The notes below the pieces were generated by a model. The model was not told the DNA's origin. It saw only the letters and a list, made by a program, of their open reading frames with translations, and did not search any database. The translations under genes and the position numbers were made by a program. Positions 1 to 8,231 of a DNA stretch of 43,179 nt are shown here, one piece after another (position 1 is the first letter of the stretch; every line of letters starts with the position of its first letter). The stretch lies in NCBI GenBank assembly GCA_003223515.1, contig QHVI01000121.1, positions 1 through 43,179 of the forward strand. Direction: 5' to 3'. This DNA comes from Candidatus Angelobacter sp. Gp1-AA117. Lineage in GTDB: Bacteria; Acidobacteriota; Terriglobia; Terriglobales; Acidobacteriaceae.

Positions 1-558
1 CGGCTGGCGGTGTGCGCCTTCCAGGCGGGTGCAGGCAGCCAGACGAAGTTCCATGGGGTGGGGGATGGGGCGGTGTGGATTACTGAGCAGATGGAGGCGC
101 AGTTTGGAAGCCAAGCGCAGTATCTGCTCGATTTCTATCATGTGTGCGACTACCTGGCGGCCGCCGCAGAGGTGATTGCCGGAACCGAGAAGTCGGCTTG
201 GATAGAGGAGAAGAAGAACTGGCTGAAAGACAATCGCTGGCAAGATGTCGTAAAAGCCTTGCGGCCCTGCTTAGAACCGACCCACATCCCCGACCCACAG
301 GCTCCAGTTCGTGCTTGCTTTCGTTACCTCTGTAATCATTCCAACTTCCTGAATTACAAAGATGCCTTGGCTGCGGGCCTGCCTATCGGTTCCGGCGAGA
401 TCGAAAGTGCCCATCGCTATGTGTTCCAGAATCGGCTCAAGATCGCTGGTGGCTGGTGGAAAGTGGAAAGTTTAAGGAAGATGATAGCCCTGCGGATCTT
501 GCGAGCCAACCATGGTTGGGAAGATTACTGGAGCAACGTGCATCAGCAAGCTGCATAG
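1..558 (+). mobile_element. ISKra4-type transposase, 3' part (5' end outside window)
   Basis: C-terminal part of a DDE transposase. The frame is open from base 1, so the gene starts left of the window. Visible motifs are a GDGAVWI block, a DFYHVCDYL block typical of the second catalytic region, and a C-terminal PIGSGEIESAHRYV block followed by RLKIAGGWW and an LRANHGWEDYW tail. That order matches ISKra4-family transposases. The stop is at 556-558. The following bases include a run of seven C (around 582-588) that could lie near the element's right end, but I cannot define an inverted repeat without the left end. It marks the left border of the cluster as a site of past transposition. Confidence 0.85.
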
Positions 559-1170
559 CTGACTCGCACTTTTAATTACACCCCCCCAGGGCTCCTGGAC
601 GCGAAGTGCGTTTACATGACAGGCCGAGGTTGTCATTTGTAGAGACCCTCGAGTTGGGACCATAACGTGATTGCCGTTGTTGTATGGGAGTTGGGATCTT
701 GACCAGTGCAAGTTACATTGCCGGAGGTCAACACGCCACGAGCCTGGATCGGCTTGCCGACACCCGCCCAGAGAAAAATGCTCGCTTGCTCAACGCTGAT
801 CGGGTTGTGTTAAATACTGACGCCTAACTAAGGTAATAAATCGGACACATTCATTGAAAGCATCGTAGGCTTTCGTGACGATCTTTTCTTGGTAACTGAA
901 ATTGTTGGAATTGGCATGCCTTTGGCTGTAGTAGTTGCGACAACCCCGTGCGACTGTACTGATCTCATAATCAGAGGTCTTGTAAATGTCCCATGTCTTG
1001 TACTCAATACGGTTCTGTCGGCCAGTTCTGAATTTTATGATGATATAAAACCAGCCGCGCTGTGAGTCTAGGCATTATGTTTTGAGCCTAAACATATATT
1101 GAAAAGCGAAGCTTGGCATTTGGATTTTCAGAGAGAAAGCGACCATTTGGTCTAGCGAAACCTCCAGTCG
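559..1170. other. Intergenic stretch with relict coding sequence
   Basis: About 600 bases between the transposase and the CHAT fragment without an intact gene. The only structured content I see is a minus-strand open frame at 790-1074, described separately. The rest is more AT-rich than the cluster and shows no recognisable promoter, RNA gene or repeat. It looks like the eroded flank of an insertion element. Confidence 0.5.
790..1074 (-). pseudogene. Unidentified minus-strand coding relict
   Basis: A stop-to-stop open frame of about 94 codons on the minus strand with no ATG near its beginning, so simple ORF calling misses it. Its translation has natural-protein composition, with aromatic and charged residues in segments such as EYKTWDIYKTSDYE and FSYQEKIVTKAYDAFNE, rather than the Pro/Arg/Ser-rich look of shadow frames. 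It could be the C-terminal end of a truncated gene, in the same direction as the CHAT fragment just upstream of it. I do not recognise the family, and it may be chance. Confidence 0.25.
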
Positions 1171-1480
1171 CTATTTCCATTCTCCGTGTATCTGGAAGCC
1201 AGCCCCGTAATAGGGTCGCTCATCGGCTCTGCTTCCACATCTGGATCTGTGCATATCGTAAGGCAGCCGCTGGGGCCATCTTGTCTTGCTCCATCGCTTT
1301 GTAAAAATTCCCCAACAGCTCCGTCGTAACCAGATCATCGGCATCCCACAAACCCGCAATCACGCGGCTTGATCCGGCATACATGAAGCCGCGCGTCATC
1401 CCCACCAGGCCCTCGCCCGGGACCTCCATGGAGATGCTAGTACCGAAACGGGAATTACCTTTTGCTAATGCTAAATGCAT
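1171..1480 (-). pseudogene. CHAT-domain (caspase-like) protein fragment, frameshifted
   Basis: On the minus strand one frame (1480 down to 1220) gives GEGLVGMTRGFMYAG, then RVIAGLWDADD, LLGNFYKAM and AAALRYAQIQMWKQ. This is the conserved C-terminal half of a CHAT domain, the caspase-like fold found in TPR-CHAT proteins. The expected ending, a PYYWAAFVLQGEW-like block, appears in another frame as RPYYGAGFQIHGEWK, ending at 1171. One frameshift around 1220-1240 therefore separates the two parts. The N-terminal part with the catalytic His/Cys region is absent. This is a dead fragment, unrelated to peptide synthesis. Confidence 0.7.
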
Positions 1481-1543
1481 GATCTCAAGCTATCTATGGA
1501 GATGCTAGTACCGAAATGGGAATTACCTATTGCTAATGCTAAA
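1428..1543. repeat. 48-bp direct repeat, two copies
   Basis: Copies at 1428-1475 and 1496-1543 are identical except for two positions (46 of 48) and are separated by 20 bp. Copy 1 overlaps the upstream end of the CHAT fragment on the minus strand. Copy 2 lies in the noncoding stretch before the LuxR-type gene. This looks like a local tandem duplication at a deletion or insertion scar. The rest of 1481-1729 holds no gene that I can support. Confidence 0.85.
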
Positions 1544-1729
1544 GATTTTTGCGGGTCTGGCAACCATATGGTAGTTGGGCGTGGTATGCTTTTGACCCTT
1601 ATTGGCGAAGCGATTGGGACTGGTGTTAGTGCTCTGCTCAGTCCTATGCTCAGTTGCTTCCTATAACCTTAATAGGAACCCGCCCGGGCGAAGCAAGGAG
1701 AAGGTGCATTTGAAGGAAATGGGGCAGAA

Positions 1730-2578
1730 ATGCGTTGGAAGCATCCACTCCGAATTGTCTTTTATTGCGAAAGTCCGCTCGCGGTGCGGTATCTAACAGG
1801 GCTATTGCTGCCTGGAATCCAGACGTCAACTCTGGCGCTCAGGGCTACAGGCGACGAGGCCATTCGAACTCATGGATCCGGATTCATCCTGGTAGCCGAG
1901 GAAGGATCCCAAGAAACAGCGAAGCAAAAGCTATTGTCCCTTGTGAGTGAACTCCGCGAGAATGCCAGAACTCTGGTGATCGGAGACGTAACCTCACCCC
2001 TATACCTGCGCCACCTATTTCTGGCTGGCATTCACGGATTCATTGATTATGCTGATCTGGAATCTCAATTTAGACCCGCCCTGACTGTGATTCGAGACGG
2101 GCGGTTATGGGTGCCGGTGCAAACGGCTGAAGGTTTTTCCCCGTGGCTGGAAGATAAGGCGCGAATAGGGTTTGCATCCCCTGGCGTCCTCACGCCTCAG
2201 GAGGTCAGAATTCTGAGCCTGCTCTCAAAAAATCTTTCTAACAAGGAAATCGGCCATAGGTTGCGGATCAGCGAGCGCACGGTAAAGTTTCACCTTGCCA
2301 ATATGTTCGACAAATTCGGTGTGCGAAGCCGTCACGCGTTAGCGCGTTTCGCCAATGTGGGAACTCTGGGAAGCCCGTCTGCAACGCAGACAAGTCCTTC
2401 AGCGACTGAGGAAACTCCAAGTGCGACCGGCACTACGCCGTCCCAATCTACGACTAAAATCCCGAGCCAGTCCATAACCGCCACTCTCAGTGAATCAGGG
2501 ATAGGCACAACCACGACGGAAGCTCCGTGTGACCCACTGGAAGAGCCAGCGCAACCACGACTTCGAGTGGCAAGCTAG
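1730..2578 (+). CDS. LuxR-type transcriptional regulator with atypical receiver-like domain
   Basis: A 282-residue protein. Residues about 153-208 form a LuxR/NarL-type helix-turn-helix: LTPQEVRILSLL, then SNKEIGHRL and ISERTVKFHLANMFDKF. The N-terminal ~130 residues resemble a response-regulator receiver in length and order, ending near AGIHGFIDY and RDGRLWVP. I see no convincing phospho-acceptor Asp: the region that should hold it reads GFILVAEEGS. It may therefore be phosphorylation-independent. The last ~70 residues are an unusual Ser/Thr/Pro-rich tail with three PSAT and two PSQS units. The ATG at 1730 follows a purine-rich stretch. It is the nearest candidate regulator for the cluster, but its targets are unknown. 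Confidence 0.8.
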   Translation: MRWKHPLRIVFYCESPLAVRYLTGLLLPGIQTSTLALRATGDEAIRTHGSGFILVAEEGSQETAKQKLLSLVSELRENARTLVIGDVTSPLYLRHLFLAGIHGFIDYADLESQFRPALTVIRDGRLWVPVQTAEGFSPWLEDKARIGFASPGVLTPQEVRILSLLSKNLSNKEIGHRLRISERTVKFHLANMFDKFGVRSRHALARFANVGTLGSPSATQTSPSATEETPSATGTTPSQSTTKIPSQSITATLSESGIGTTTTEAPCDPLEEPAQPRLRVAS

Positions 2579-2635
2579 GATTACAAACACATCTCCCACG
2601 AGCACGAGTCCTAGTTAAAAGCGATACAGCACGAC

Positions 2636-2663
2636 AAAGCGGCTGCCCTTGCGGCCGCTTTTT
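2636..2663. terminator. Rho-independent terminator between convergent genes
   Basis: An 8-bp stem (aaagcggc at 2636-2643 pairing with gccgcttt at 2654-2661) has a 10-base loop and ends in a T run. It lies 57 bases after the LuxR stop and 37 bases from the convergent oxidoreductase stop. The A/T flanks make it usable in both directions. Confidence 0.75.
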
Positions 2664-2700
2664 CATTTGTTTCGGAAAAGATTTCGGTTCCCAGCGAAGC

Positions 2701-4125
2701 TTAACTCTTACGGAGCGCCATCTCGGCGGCAAAATACCCGCACATCCCGTGGACGCCCGGTCCCGGAGGCGTAGAGGAAGAACAGAGATACACACCTTTC
2801 AAGGGTGTTCCGTACAGCCGGGCGGTCGGACGAAAAACCAATTGGCCGAGTGTCGGCGCACCGCCGCCTATATCACCACCCACCAGGTTGGGGTTGTGCT
2901 GCTCGAGTTCGGCAGGTCCCATAACCGATCGGGCCAGAATGCATTCGCGAAAGCCCGGAGCAAAGCGCTCCACCTGTCGTTCTATCCTGTCCACCATATT
3001 CCCCTTGTAACCGTTCGGGACGTGACAGTAGCCCCACGCGGTGTGCCGCCCAGCTGGAGCCCGTGTTGGATCGAACAAGGTGGGTTGAGAAAACAACACA
3101 TACGGACGTTCTGAAACGTCGCCGTTCCACACCCGGCGCTCCGAATCGCTGATCTCATCCAGCGATGCTCCAAGGTGAACAGTTCCGGCAGAGCGGACCT
3201 CTCTGGCTGTCCAAGGCACCGGTTCGCTCAGGGCCCAATCGATCTTGTAAGCCGCCATCCCATAGCGGTAGCGTTGCAGCTTGCGGCCATAGGCTGCAGG
3301 CAACCGGCTGCCCGCCATATTGAGGAATTGTCGCGGCGTGACATCCAGAAGCACAGCACGGGCCGGAGGTAACTCGTCCAGCGATCCTACGTGCCAGCCA
3401 GTGATCACCTGGCCACCGAGCGATTTCAGGTACGAAAGCAATGCACTAGTCAATCGGGATGAGCCGCCGCGCGCAATGGGCCAGCCCACTGCCTGCGCTA
3501 TGGTCGCGAGAACGAGTGCCGGGGCCGCGGACGAGAGCATCTCCAGAGGAAGCATGGCATGGCCGCCGATTCCGGCGAATAATCCACGAGCACGCTCGGT
3601 TTGAAAATGTGCCCGGGCAATCGCCCTTACAGAGCGCAGCGCGCGTAAGCCAAAACTGGCCATCAGCAACGGCTTTCGAGGCGAGGTCATGGGTGCGAGA
3701 ACGGCGTGGAGCAACTCCCGCCAGTGTTCAGCAAGCTTACCAATCAGGTCTTGATAGGCCTGACCATCGCGGCCTAATCCATCTACCGTGTCCTTGAGAG
3801 AGTTGCTCAGCAGCACGGCCGTACCGTCATCAAAGGGATGAGCAACCGCAGCAGGCGGAAAAACCCACTGTAACCCGTGCTCCTGTAAAGGCAGTGTGCT
3901 GAGGTAAGGTGAGCAGGCAGCCATGGGGTAGATGGAGGAACAGATGTCGTGCGAGAAACCGGGTAATGTGATTTCGCCTGAACGCACACCGCCGCCCGGA
4001 GTTGAGGCTGACTCCAGCACCACCACGGACCAGCCTGCCTGCGCGAGCCGAATGGCGGCAGCCAGACCATTGGGTCCGGCGCCGACGACAATCGCATCCG
4101 TTTTGGAAATTTCAGGCTTGTTCAC
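2701..4125 (-). CDS. FAD-dependent oxidoreductase, phytoene-desaturase / PYROXD2-like
   Basis: A 474-residue flavoprotein. The N-terminal dinucleotide-binding motif GAGPNGLAAAIRLA is followed by VVVLES and PGGGVRSGE, which is the Rossmann FAD/NAD(P) fold of the phytoene desaturase and NAD(P)/FAD oxidoreductase superfamily. The C-terminus has YLCSSSTPPGPGVHGMCGY, the typical FAD-closing segment (PGGGVxGxxG type). Full length for the group. It starts at GTG 4125 with only a weak upstream purine tract. It is divergent from the NusG-like gene and convergent with the LuxR-type gene, so it may be a neighbour rather than part of the pathway. Its substrate, carotenoid or other polyene or amine, cannot be read from sequence. 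Confidence 0.8.
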   Translation of the reverse strand: MNKPEISKTDAIVVGAGPNGLAAAIRLAQAGWSVVVLESASTPGGGVRSGEITLPGFSHDICSSIYPMAACSPYLSTLPLQEHGLQWVFPPAAVAHPFDDGTAVLLSNSLKDTVDGLGRDGQAYQDLIGKLAEHWRELLHAVLAPMTSPRKPLLMASFGLRALRSVRAIARAHFQTERARGLFAGIGGHAMLPLEMLSSAAPALVLATIAQAVGWPIARGGSSRLTSALLSYLKSLGGQVITGWHVGSLDELPPARAVLLDVTPRQFLNMAGSRLPAAYGRKLQRYRYGMAAYKIDWALSEPVPWTAREVRSAGTVHLGASLDEISDSERRVWNGDVSERPYVLFSQPTLFDPTRAPAGRHTAWGYCHVPNGYKGNMVDRIERQVERFAPGFRECILARSVMGPAELEQHNPNLVGGDIGGGAPTLGQLVFRPTARLYGTPLKGVYLCSSSTPPGPGVHGMCGYFAAEMALRKS

Positions 4126-4596
4126 TTTCTATTTCATCTTAGTCTGTTGGAGGCTCAAAGCCTATTTATTTCAGCTCTTGCCTGGCGGTTATTCCATCCA
4201 TCGGTGGTACGGCCACTACAAGCAACGCAAACTCGAACGGCTCCTTCAATCTACCATTACATTGCAGCAGTTACCGCCCAGCTTGGTCGCTGGCTCGATG
4301 AGAGCGAGGACAGGTGCCCAGATAGGTGGTGGACAGGGTGAAGTACAGGGTCGCCTTGTGGCCATTTACCTGTCCGCGAAGACAGTTACATTCCCTTTCG
4401 TTCTGCGGATAGGATGCCAACTGAAATTGCACGAAATGCATATGCAACCCTTACAGGATTTTCCACAATGTAAGAGGTTAAGGCGAGAGCCTACCCGGAA
4501 GGTTCTGAAACTGGCCAATCATCGTATTTCTCCCGAGCCGGGACATCAGGCACAGGCGTTTCCGTATTGAGAAGCCGACTTCGTGAAAGGCTGGAC
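4126..4596. promoter_or_regulatory. Divergent intergenic region, probable promoter and leader of the cluster operon
   Basis: About 470 noncoding bases between the minus-strand oxidoreductase and the NusG-like gene; promoters for both should lie here. I see no convincing -35/-10 pair. One feature stands out: an interrupted palindrome, cttaca at 4450-4455 and tgtaag at 4469-4474 with 13 bases between, which could be an operator. No riboswitch or tRNA is recognised. Confidence 0.4.
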
Positions 4597-5190
4597 ATGA
4601 GTACGGTAATCGACGAACGAAATCACCACAATCTCGGTTCTCATCTCGCTCCTTCAACCTCAAACGGCGGGCTGGAAGCCGCCCCTTGGCGAGCGGTTTA
4701 CCTGCGTCCCAGGTACGAGGCAGTCTCGGCCCGGTATTTAACCGAAAAAGGTTACGAGGTGTTCCTGCCGACATGCAAAAGCCGACGTCAGAGATCAGAC
4801 CGATCTGTGACCCTCGAACTTCCTCTTTTTCCGGGGTATTTGTTCTGCAGGTGTGCGGAACCCCGCATTTCTTCGGTGCTGAATACCCACGGCGTGCTCC
4901 GTGTCCTGGGTACGCGGGAAAGTCCGGCGGTGGTCAACGAAGAAGAAATTCGGCATCTTGCAGCTGTGACACGAGCAAACCTTGACTTGCAGCCTTGCGC
5001 CTTTATCACAGCAGGCCAGAAGGTGAGGATTCACCGTGGTCCGTTGTGCGGGGTTGAGGGCATCATCACGGCTTTCGACAGCCGCAGACAAAAGGTTGTT
5101 GTTTCTATAAGCCTCCTTCAAAGATCAGCGGCAGTGAGTCTGGAACCTGAATGGCTAACCCCCGAAAACGAAAGGTTCATGCAGTCTTAG
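4597..5190 (+). CDS. NusG-like transcription antiterminator (RfaH/LoaP/UpxY type)
   Basis: A 197-residue specialised NusG paralogue. An N-terminal extension of about 30 residues precedes the NGN domain, which begins WRAVYLRPRYEA and contains GYEVFLPT and ELPLFPGYLFCR, all hallmarks of the family. A C-terminal KOW segment (AGQKVRIHRGPLCGVEGII) follows. I chose the ATG at 4597 because AAAGG at 4586-4590 sits 6 bases ahead; the longer frame from TTG 4567 has no such site. Family members bind elongating RNA polymerase and suppress premature termination of long polysaccharide or polyketide/NRPS operons. Here it heads a plus-strand unit of at least 38 kb, which fits that role. It is not housekeeping NusG, which sits beside secE and rplK. 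Confidence 0.85.
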   Translation: MSTVIDERNHHNLGSHLAPSTSNGGLEAAPWRAVYLRPRYEAVSARYLTEKGYEVFLPTCKSRRQRSDRSVTLELPLFPGYLFCRCAEPRISSVLNTHGVLRVLGTRESPAVVNEEEIRHLAAVTRANLDLQPCAFITAGQKVRIHRGPLCGVEGIITAFDSRRQKVVVSISLLQRSAAVSLEPEWLTPENERFMQS

Positions 5191-5220
5191 GCCGCAAGCA
5201 CCAGTGATGATGGATAACAA

Positions 5221-5721
5221 GTGAAAGCCAGAACTCGCAATTTCGCGCTGTCGTATCTTTTGTTTGTAGCTCTTCCATTAGTGGGAATGGTCGGCGTGTT
5301 GAGACTTGGACAAAAGCTTAGCGCCCCCATTTCCGTTGGGGGCCTCTGGGCAATCCAGGTTGATTCCACGAATGCCGCCAGCTTGCCTTGCACGCAGTCT
5401 TTGACGGGAGCAGGCGCCAGCTTCACGATTACACAGTCCGGCAGAAGTTTAACGTTCAACTCAGGCAACCTTTCGATTTCTTCCACCTCAGGAGTCATTG
5501 AAGGGTCTTCTATCAAAGCGAACATCACCCTGGCTCCTCGCAGAACGCAGGAGGCGGGATGCGACAAGTCCTACACGCTGACTTTGACGGCGAGGGTGGA
5601 TTCTCTTATGAACGCAAAATACCTGGCCGGACTTCTCTCGGTTGACGACTGTTCCGAATGTGCGCCGGTTGAGTTCCGCGCAATCCGGGAAGAATCCGTG
5701 AAGATGAAAGGGAGCAGCTAA
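5221..5721 (+). CDS. Hypothetical exported or membrane-anchored protein
   Basis: 166 residues starting at GTG 5221 (MKARTRNFALSYLLFVALPL). A basic N-terminus and a hydrophobic segment at about residues 9-28 form a signal peptide or membrane anchor. The remaining Ser/Thr-rich domain carries WAIQVDS and SFTITQSGRSLTFN, then CDKSYTLTLTA and DDCSECAPVEF. The four cysteines in the second half suggest a disulfide-stabilised beta-rich periplasmic domain, a lipocalin-like or copper-resistance-like all-beta fold at best guess. The stop is directly followed by the antiporter start (TAAATG), so the two are probably translated together. Family not recognised. Confidence 0.6.
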   Translation: MKARTRNFALSYLLFVALPLVGMVGVLRLGQKLSAPISVGGLWAIQVDSTNAASLPCTQSLTGAGASFTITQSGRSLTFNSGNLSISSTSGVIEGSSIKANITLAPRRTQEAGCDKSYTLTLTARVDSLMNAKYLAGLLSVDDCSECAPVEFRAIREESVKMKGSS

Positions 5722-7002
5722 ATGCCTGACATCTTCACCCTTATCATGCAAATTGCTCTGGTGCTGGTTGTTTCCCGGATCGGGGGGAGCTTGTTCCTGA
5801 AGATCCGTCAGCCCCGGGTAGTTGGCGAGATGTTTGCCGGTATCATGCTCGGCCCGTCATTGTTAGGTTGGATTGCGCCTCATTGGTCGCAGGTCTTGTT
5901 CCCGCCCTCCAGCCTCGGATACTTGAGTGCGCTCAGCCAGGTGGGGGTTGTGATTTTCATGTTTCTGGTGGGTTTGGGAATTAATCCCAAGGAGTTGAAG
6001 AGGCAGAGTCATACTGCCGTTCTCACCAGTCATTTGAGCATTACCTTGCCCTTCGTTCTCGCGTCGTTTGCCGCTATTTATCTGTATCCGCGGCTTTCAG
6101 ACAATAGCGTGCCCTTCCTCAGTTTTGCATTGTTTCTAGGGGCCGCTATGAGCATCACCGCCTTCCCTGTGCTGGCGCGGATCTTGACGGAGCGAAACCT
6201 TTTGCACAGCCGCCTGGGTACCGTGGCCATAGCCTGTGCGGCCGTGGACGATGTAACCGGTTGGTGCGTTCTCGCCTACATCGTGGTGGTTATTCGCACT
6301 ACAGGCAGGCACACGTCGATCTGGCTTACTTTGGGCGGGATCATTACTTTTGCTCTGGTCATGATGTTTGGTGTTCGGCGACTGCTGGCTGGATTCGAGG
6401 AGCGCTACCGGCGAAACGGGCGCTTGAGTGAAACCGCATTTGCTTTGATGGTTTTGCTGGTCTTGATTTCTGCTTTATGCACGGAGCGGCTTGGCATCCA
6501 CCTTCTCTTTGGTTCCTTTCTCATGGGGGCAATCATGCCCAAGGAGCATAAGTTTGTCCGCTACGTGCTGGATCGTTTTGAAGTCCTTATAGGAATTCTG
6601 TTATTGCCTTTATTTTTCGCCTTCACTGGATTGCGCACCAATATCGGCCTGGTTAAGGGCCAGGAGATGTGGATGTATTGCGGCTTGATCATCCTGGTGG
6701 CAACCGTGGGCAAATTTGGCGGTTCGATGCTGGCCGCCTGGTGGACAGGGATGCCGACGCGTGAAGCTGCCGGATTGGGTGCGCTGATGAACACCCGTGG
6801 GCTCATGGAACTGGTGGTTCTCAATATTGGTCTGGACATCAAAGTGATATCGCCGGCCTTGTTTTCCATGATGGTTTTGATGGCATTGACGACAACTTTT
6901 ATGACCAGCCCGGCGCTGGAAATGGTCTGTCCTGCAAGAATGCTGGTTCCGGAATCAGAGAAGGCAATACGAGCAGTGAAATTTGGAATGGCAAGCAATT
7001 AA
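5722..7002 (+). CDS. Cation/proton antiporter, CPA2 (Kef/Na-H exchanger) family
   Basis: A 426-residue polytopic membrane protein with about 12 hydrophobic segments. Family motifs are VVGEMFAGIMLGPSLLG near the N-terminus, FLVGLGINPKEL, the TAFPVLARIL block and the paired acidic VDDVTGW motif that carries ions in CPA2 transporters. LLFGSFLMGAIMP and GALMNTRGLMELVVLNIG come later. No C-terminal RCK/TrkA-N domain is present, so it is a short, unregulated form. Inner membrane. The start abuts the preceding stop, giving a two-gene unit with the exported protein. In a lipopeptide cluster it may counter ion leakage caused by a membrane-active product, but that role is inference. Confidence 0.85.
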   Translation: MPDIFTLIMQIALVLVVSRIGGSLFLKIRQPRVVGEMFAGIMLGPSLLGWIAPHWSQVLFPPSSLGYLSALSQVGVVIFMFLVGLGINPKELKRQSHTAVLTSHLSITLPFVLASFAAIYLYPRLSDNSVPFLSFALFLGAAMSITAFPVLARILTERNLLHSRLGTVAIACAAVDDVTGWCVLAYIVVVIRTTGRHTSIWLTLGGIITFALVMMFGVRRLLAGFEERYRRNGRLSETAFALMVLLVLISALCTERLGIHLLFGSFLMGAIMPKEHKFVRYVLDRFEVLIGILLLPLFFAFTGLRTNIGLVKGQEMWMYCGLIILVATVGKFGGSMLAAWWTGMPTREAAGLGALMNTRGLMELVVLNIGLDIKVISPALFSMMVLMALTTTFMTSPALEMVCPARMLVPESEKAIRAVKFGMASN

Positions 7003-7056
7003 CAGATATTTCATAGCGGAATTATCAGGTAACGTTGCCGGGCGCCGAACTTAAGA

Positions 7057-7129
7057 CCGGCAGACTATAACTCCCCGAAGCCTGCCAGCGGCATAGCTGA
7101 GATGTGGTGACTGCCGGCCAGGCAGGCTT
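7057..7129 (+). promoter_or_regulatory. Structured leader with competing hairpins upstream of the aminotransferase gene
   Basis: In the 173-base gap before the aminotransferase, aagcctgcc (7078-7086) pairs perfectly with ggcaggctt (7121-7129) and ggca (7090-7093) with tgcc (7112-7115), a strong stem with an 18-base loop. Separately, ccggcag (7057-7063) is complementary to ctgccgg (7111-7117), which competes for the same bases. No T run follows, so it is not a simple terminator. It could be an attenuator-like switch or a protein-binding element. Confidence 0.4.
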
Positions 7130-7175
7130 CCCAATCACCCCTGACCAGACAGAGACCGCAACTGAAGGAGTCCTT

Positions 7176-8138
7176 ATGGCGATCGCGAAATCCGAATTTA
7201 TCTGGCACAACGGCAAGCTTATTCCCTGGGATGATGCAGAGATTCACGTGATGTCGCACGTGGTGCACTATGGCTCCTCCGTGTTTGAGGGGATCCGGTG
7301 CTATGCGCCACCCGCGGGACCTGCGATTTTCCGCGCCCCCGAGCACATGCAACGGTTACTCGATTCGGCCAAAGTGTATCGCATGGACGTGGATTACACG
7401 CGCGACCAACTGGTGAAGGCAATGATGGAAACCGTCGCCAGCAATGGCACGTGGCCGTGCTACGTGCGACCCATCATTTTCCGGGGCTACGGCGACGCCG
7501 GAGTGACTGCATTGAACTCGCCCACCGAGGTTTACATCATTAACTATCCGTTTGGATATCTGGGCGGCGAAAGTGAAGCTTGCGACGTCTGCGTTTCTTC
7601 CTGGACGCGGATCGCGCCCAATACGTTGCCGGCCATGGCCAAGTCGGGCGCCAATTACATGAACTCGCAACTCATCAAGATGGAAGCCAACCTCAACGGT
7701 TTTGCCGAAGGCATTGCACTCGACGTCAACGGCTTTGTCAGTGAGGGATCGGGGGTGAATGTGTTCGTGGTGCATCGCGAGAAGCTGATCACGGCGCCGC
7801 TCGGTAATTCGGTTCTTCCGGGCATCACCCGCGACTCCGTGCTACAGATTGCGCACGACCTCGGCATTCCGATTGTCGAGCAGATGATTCCGCGGGAGAT
7901 GCTCTACATCGCAGACGAAGCATTCTTCACCGGGACGGCAGCAGAAGTCACGCCGATCCGTTCCGTGGACAAGATCAATGTGGGCACGGGCGCGATTGGC
8001 CCCATCACCAGGGCGATCCAGAAGGAGTTCTACGCCATCGTGCGCGGCGAGAAGAGCGACCGCCACGGCTGGCTCACTCCGGTGCCGCTGCGCACTAAGC
8101 AGCCGGTCGAAAGAGTAAGAGTACCCGCAGCGGTATGA
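7176..8138 (+). CDS. ilvE: Branched-chain amino acid aminotransferase
   Basis: 320 residues, class IV PLP aminotransferase, close in length to E. coli IlvE (309). Signature parts: WHNGKLIPWDDAEIHVMSH, YGSSVFEGIRCY, the PLP lysine in MAKSGANYMNS (residue ~156), EGIALDVNGFVSEGSGVN and FFTGTAAEVTPI. It interconverts Leu/Ile/Val with their 2-keto acids in the cytoplasm. I start at ATG 7176 because GAAGGAG at 7164-7170 is a strong ribosome binding site; the longer GTG form from 7104 lacks one. Beside an isopropylmalate synthase and a keto-acid-type module, it probably sets the supply of a branched amino acid and/or a 2-keto acid for the peptide rather than serving housekeeping. Strict specificity is not readable. 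Confidence 0.85.
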   Translation: MAIAKSEFIWHNGKLIPWDDAEIHVMSHVVHYGSSVFEGIRCYAPPAGPAIFRAPEHMQRLLDSAKVYRMDVDYTRDQLVKAMMETVASNGTWPCYVRPIIFRGYGDAGVTALNSPTEVYIINYPFGYLGGESEACDVCVSSWTRIAPNTLPAMAKSGANYMNSQLIKMEANLNGFAEGIALDVNGFVSEGSGVNVFVVHREKLITAPLGNSVLPGITRDSVLQIAHDLGIPIVEQMIPREMLYIADEAFFTGTAAEVTPIRSVDKINVGTGAIGPITRAIQKEFYAIVRGEKSDRHGWLTPVPLRTKQPVERVRVPAAV

Positions 8139-8231
8139 GGATTGTGCCAATCACTTAAAGAACCAAGTCACTAAGTTATTTTGCGAAAACCGTATCGTAC
8201 GGTGCCTCCAGAAGCGCAAAGAGACAAGCCC

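Noticed and set aside
3932-4570. Plus-strand frame of 212 codons across the oxidoreductase start and the intergenic region
   Set aside because: Its first part is a shadow of the FAD-binding motif and the remainder has no recognisable domain.
7003-7175. T-box riboswitch or Leu leader-peptide attenuator before the aminotransferase
   Set aside because: No T-box consensus and no run of Leu/Ile/Val codons; only the hairpins are supported.
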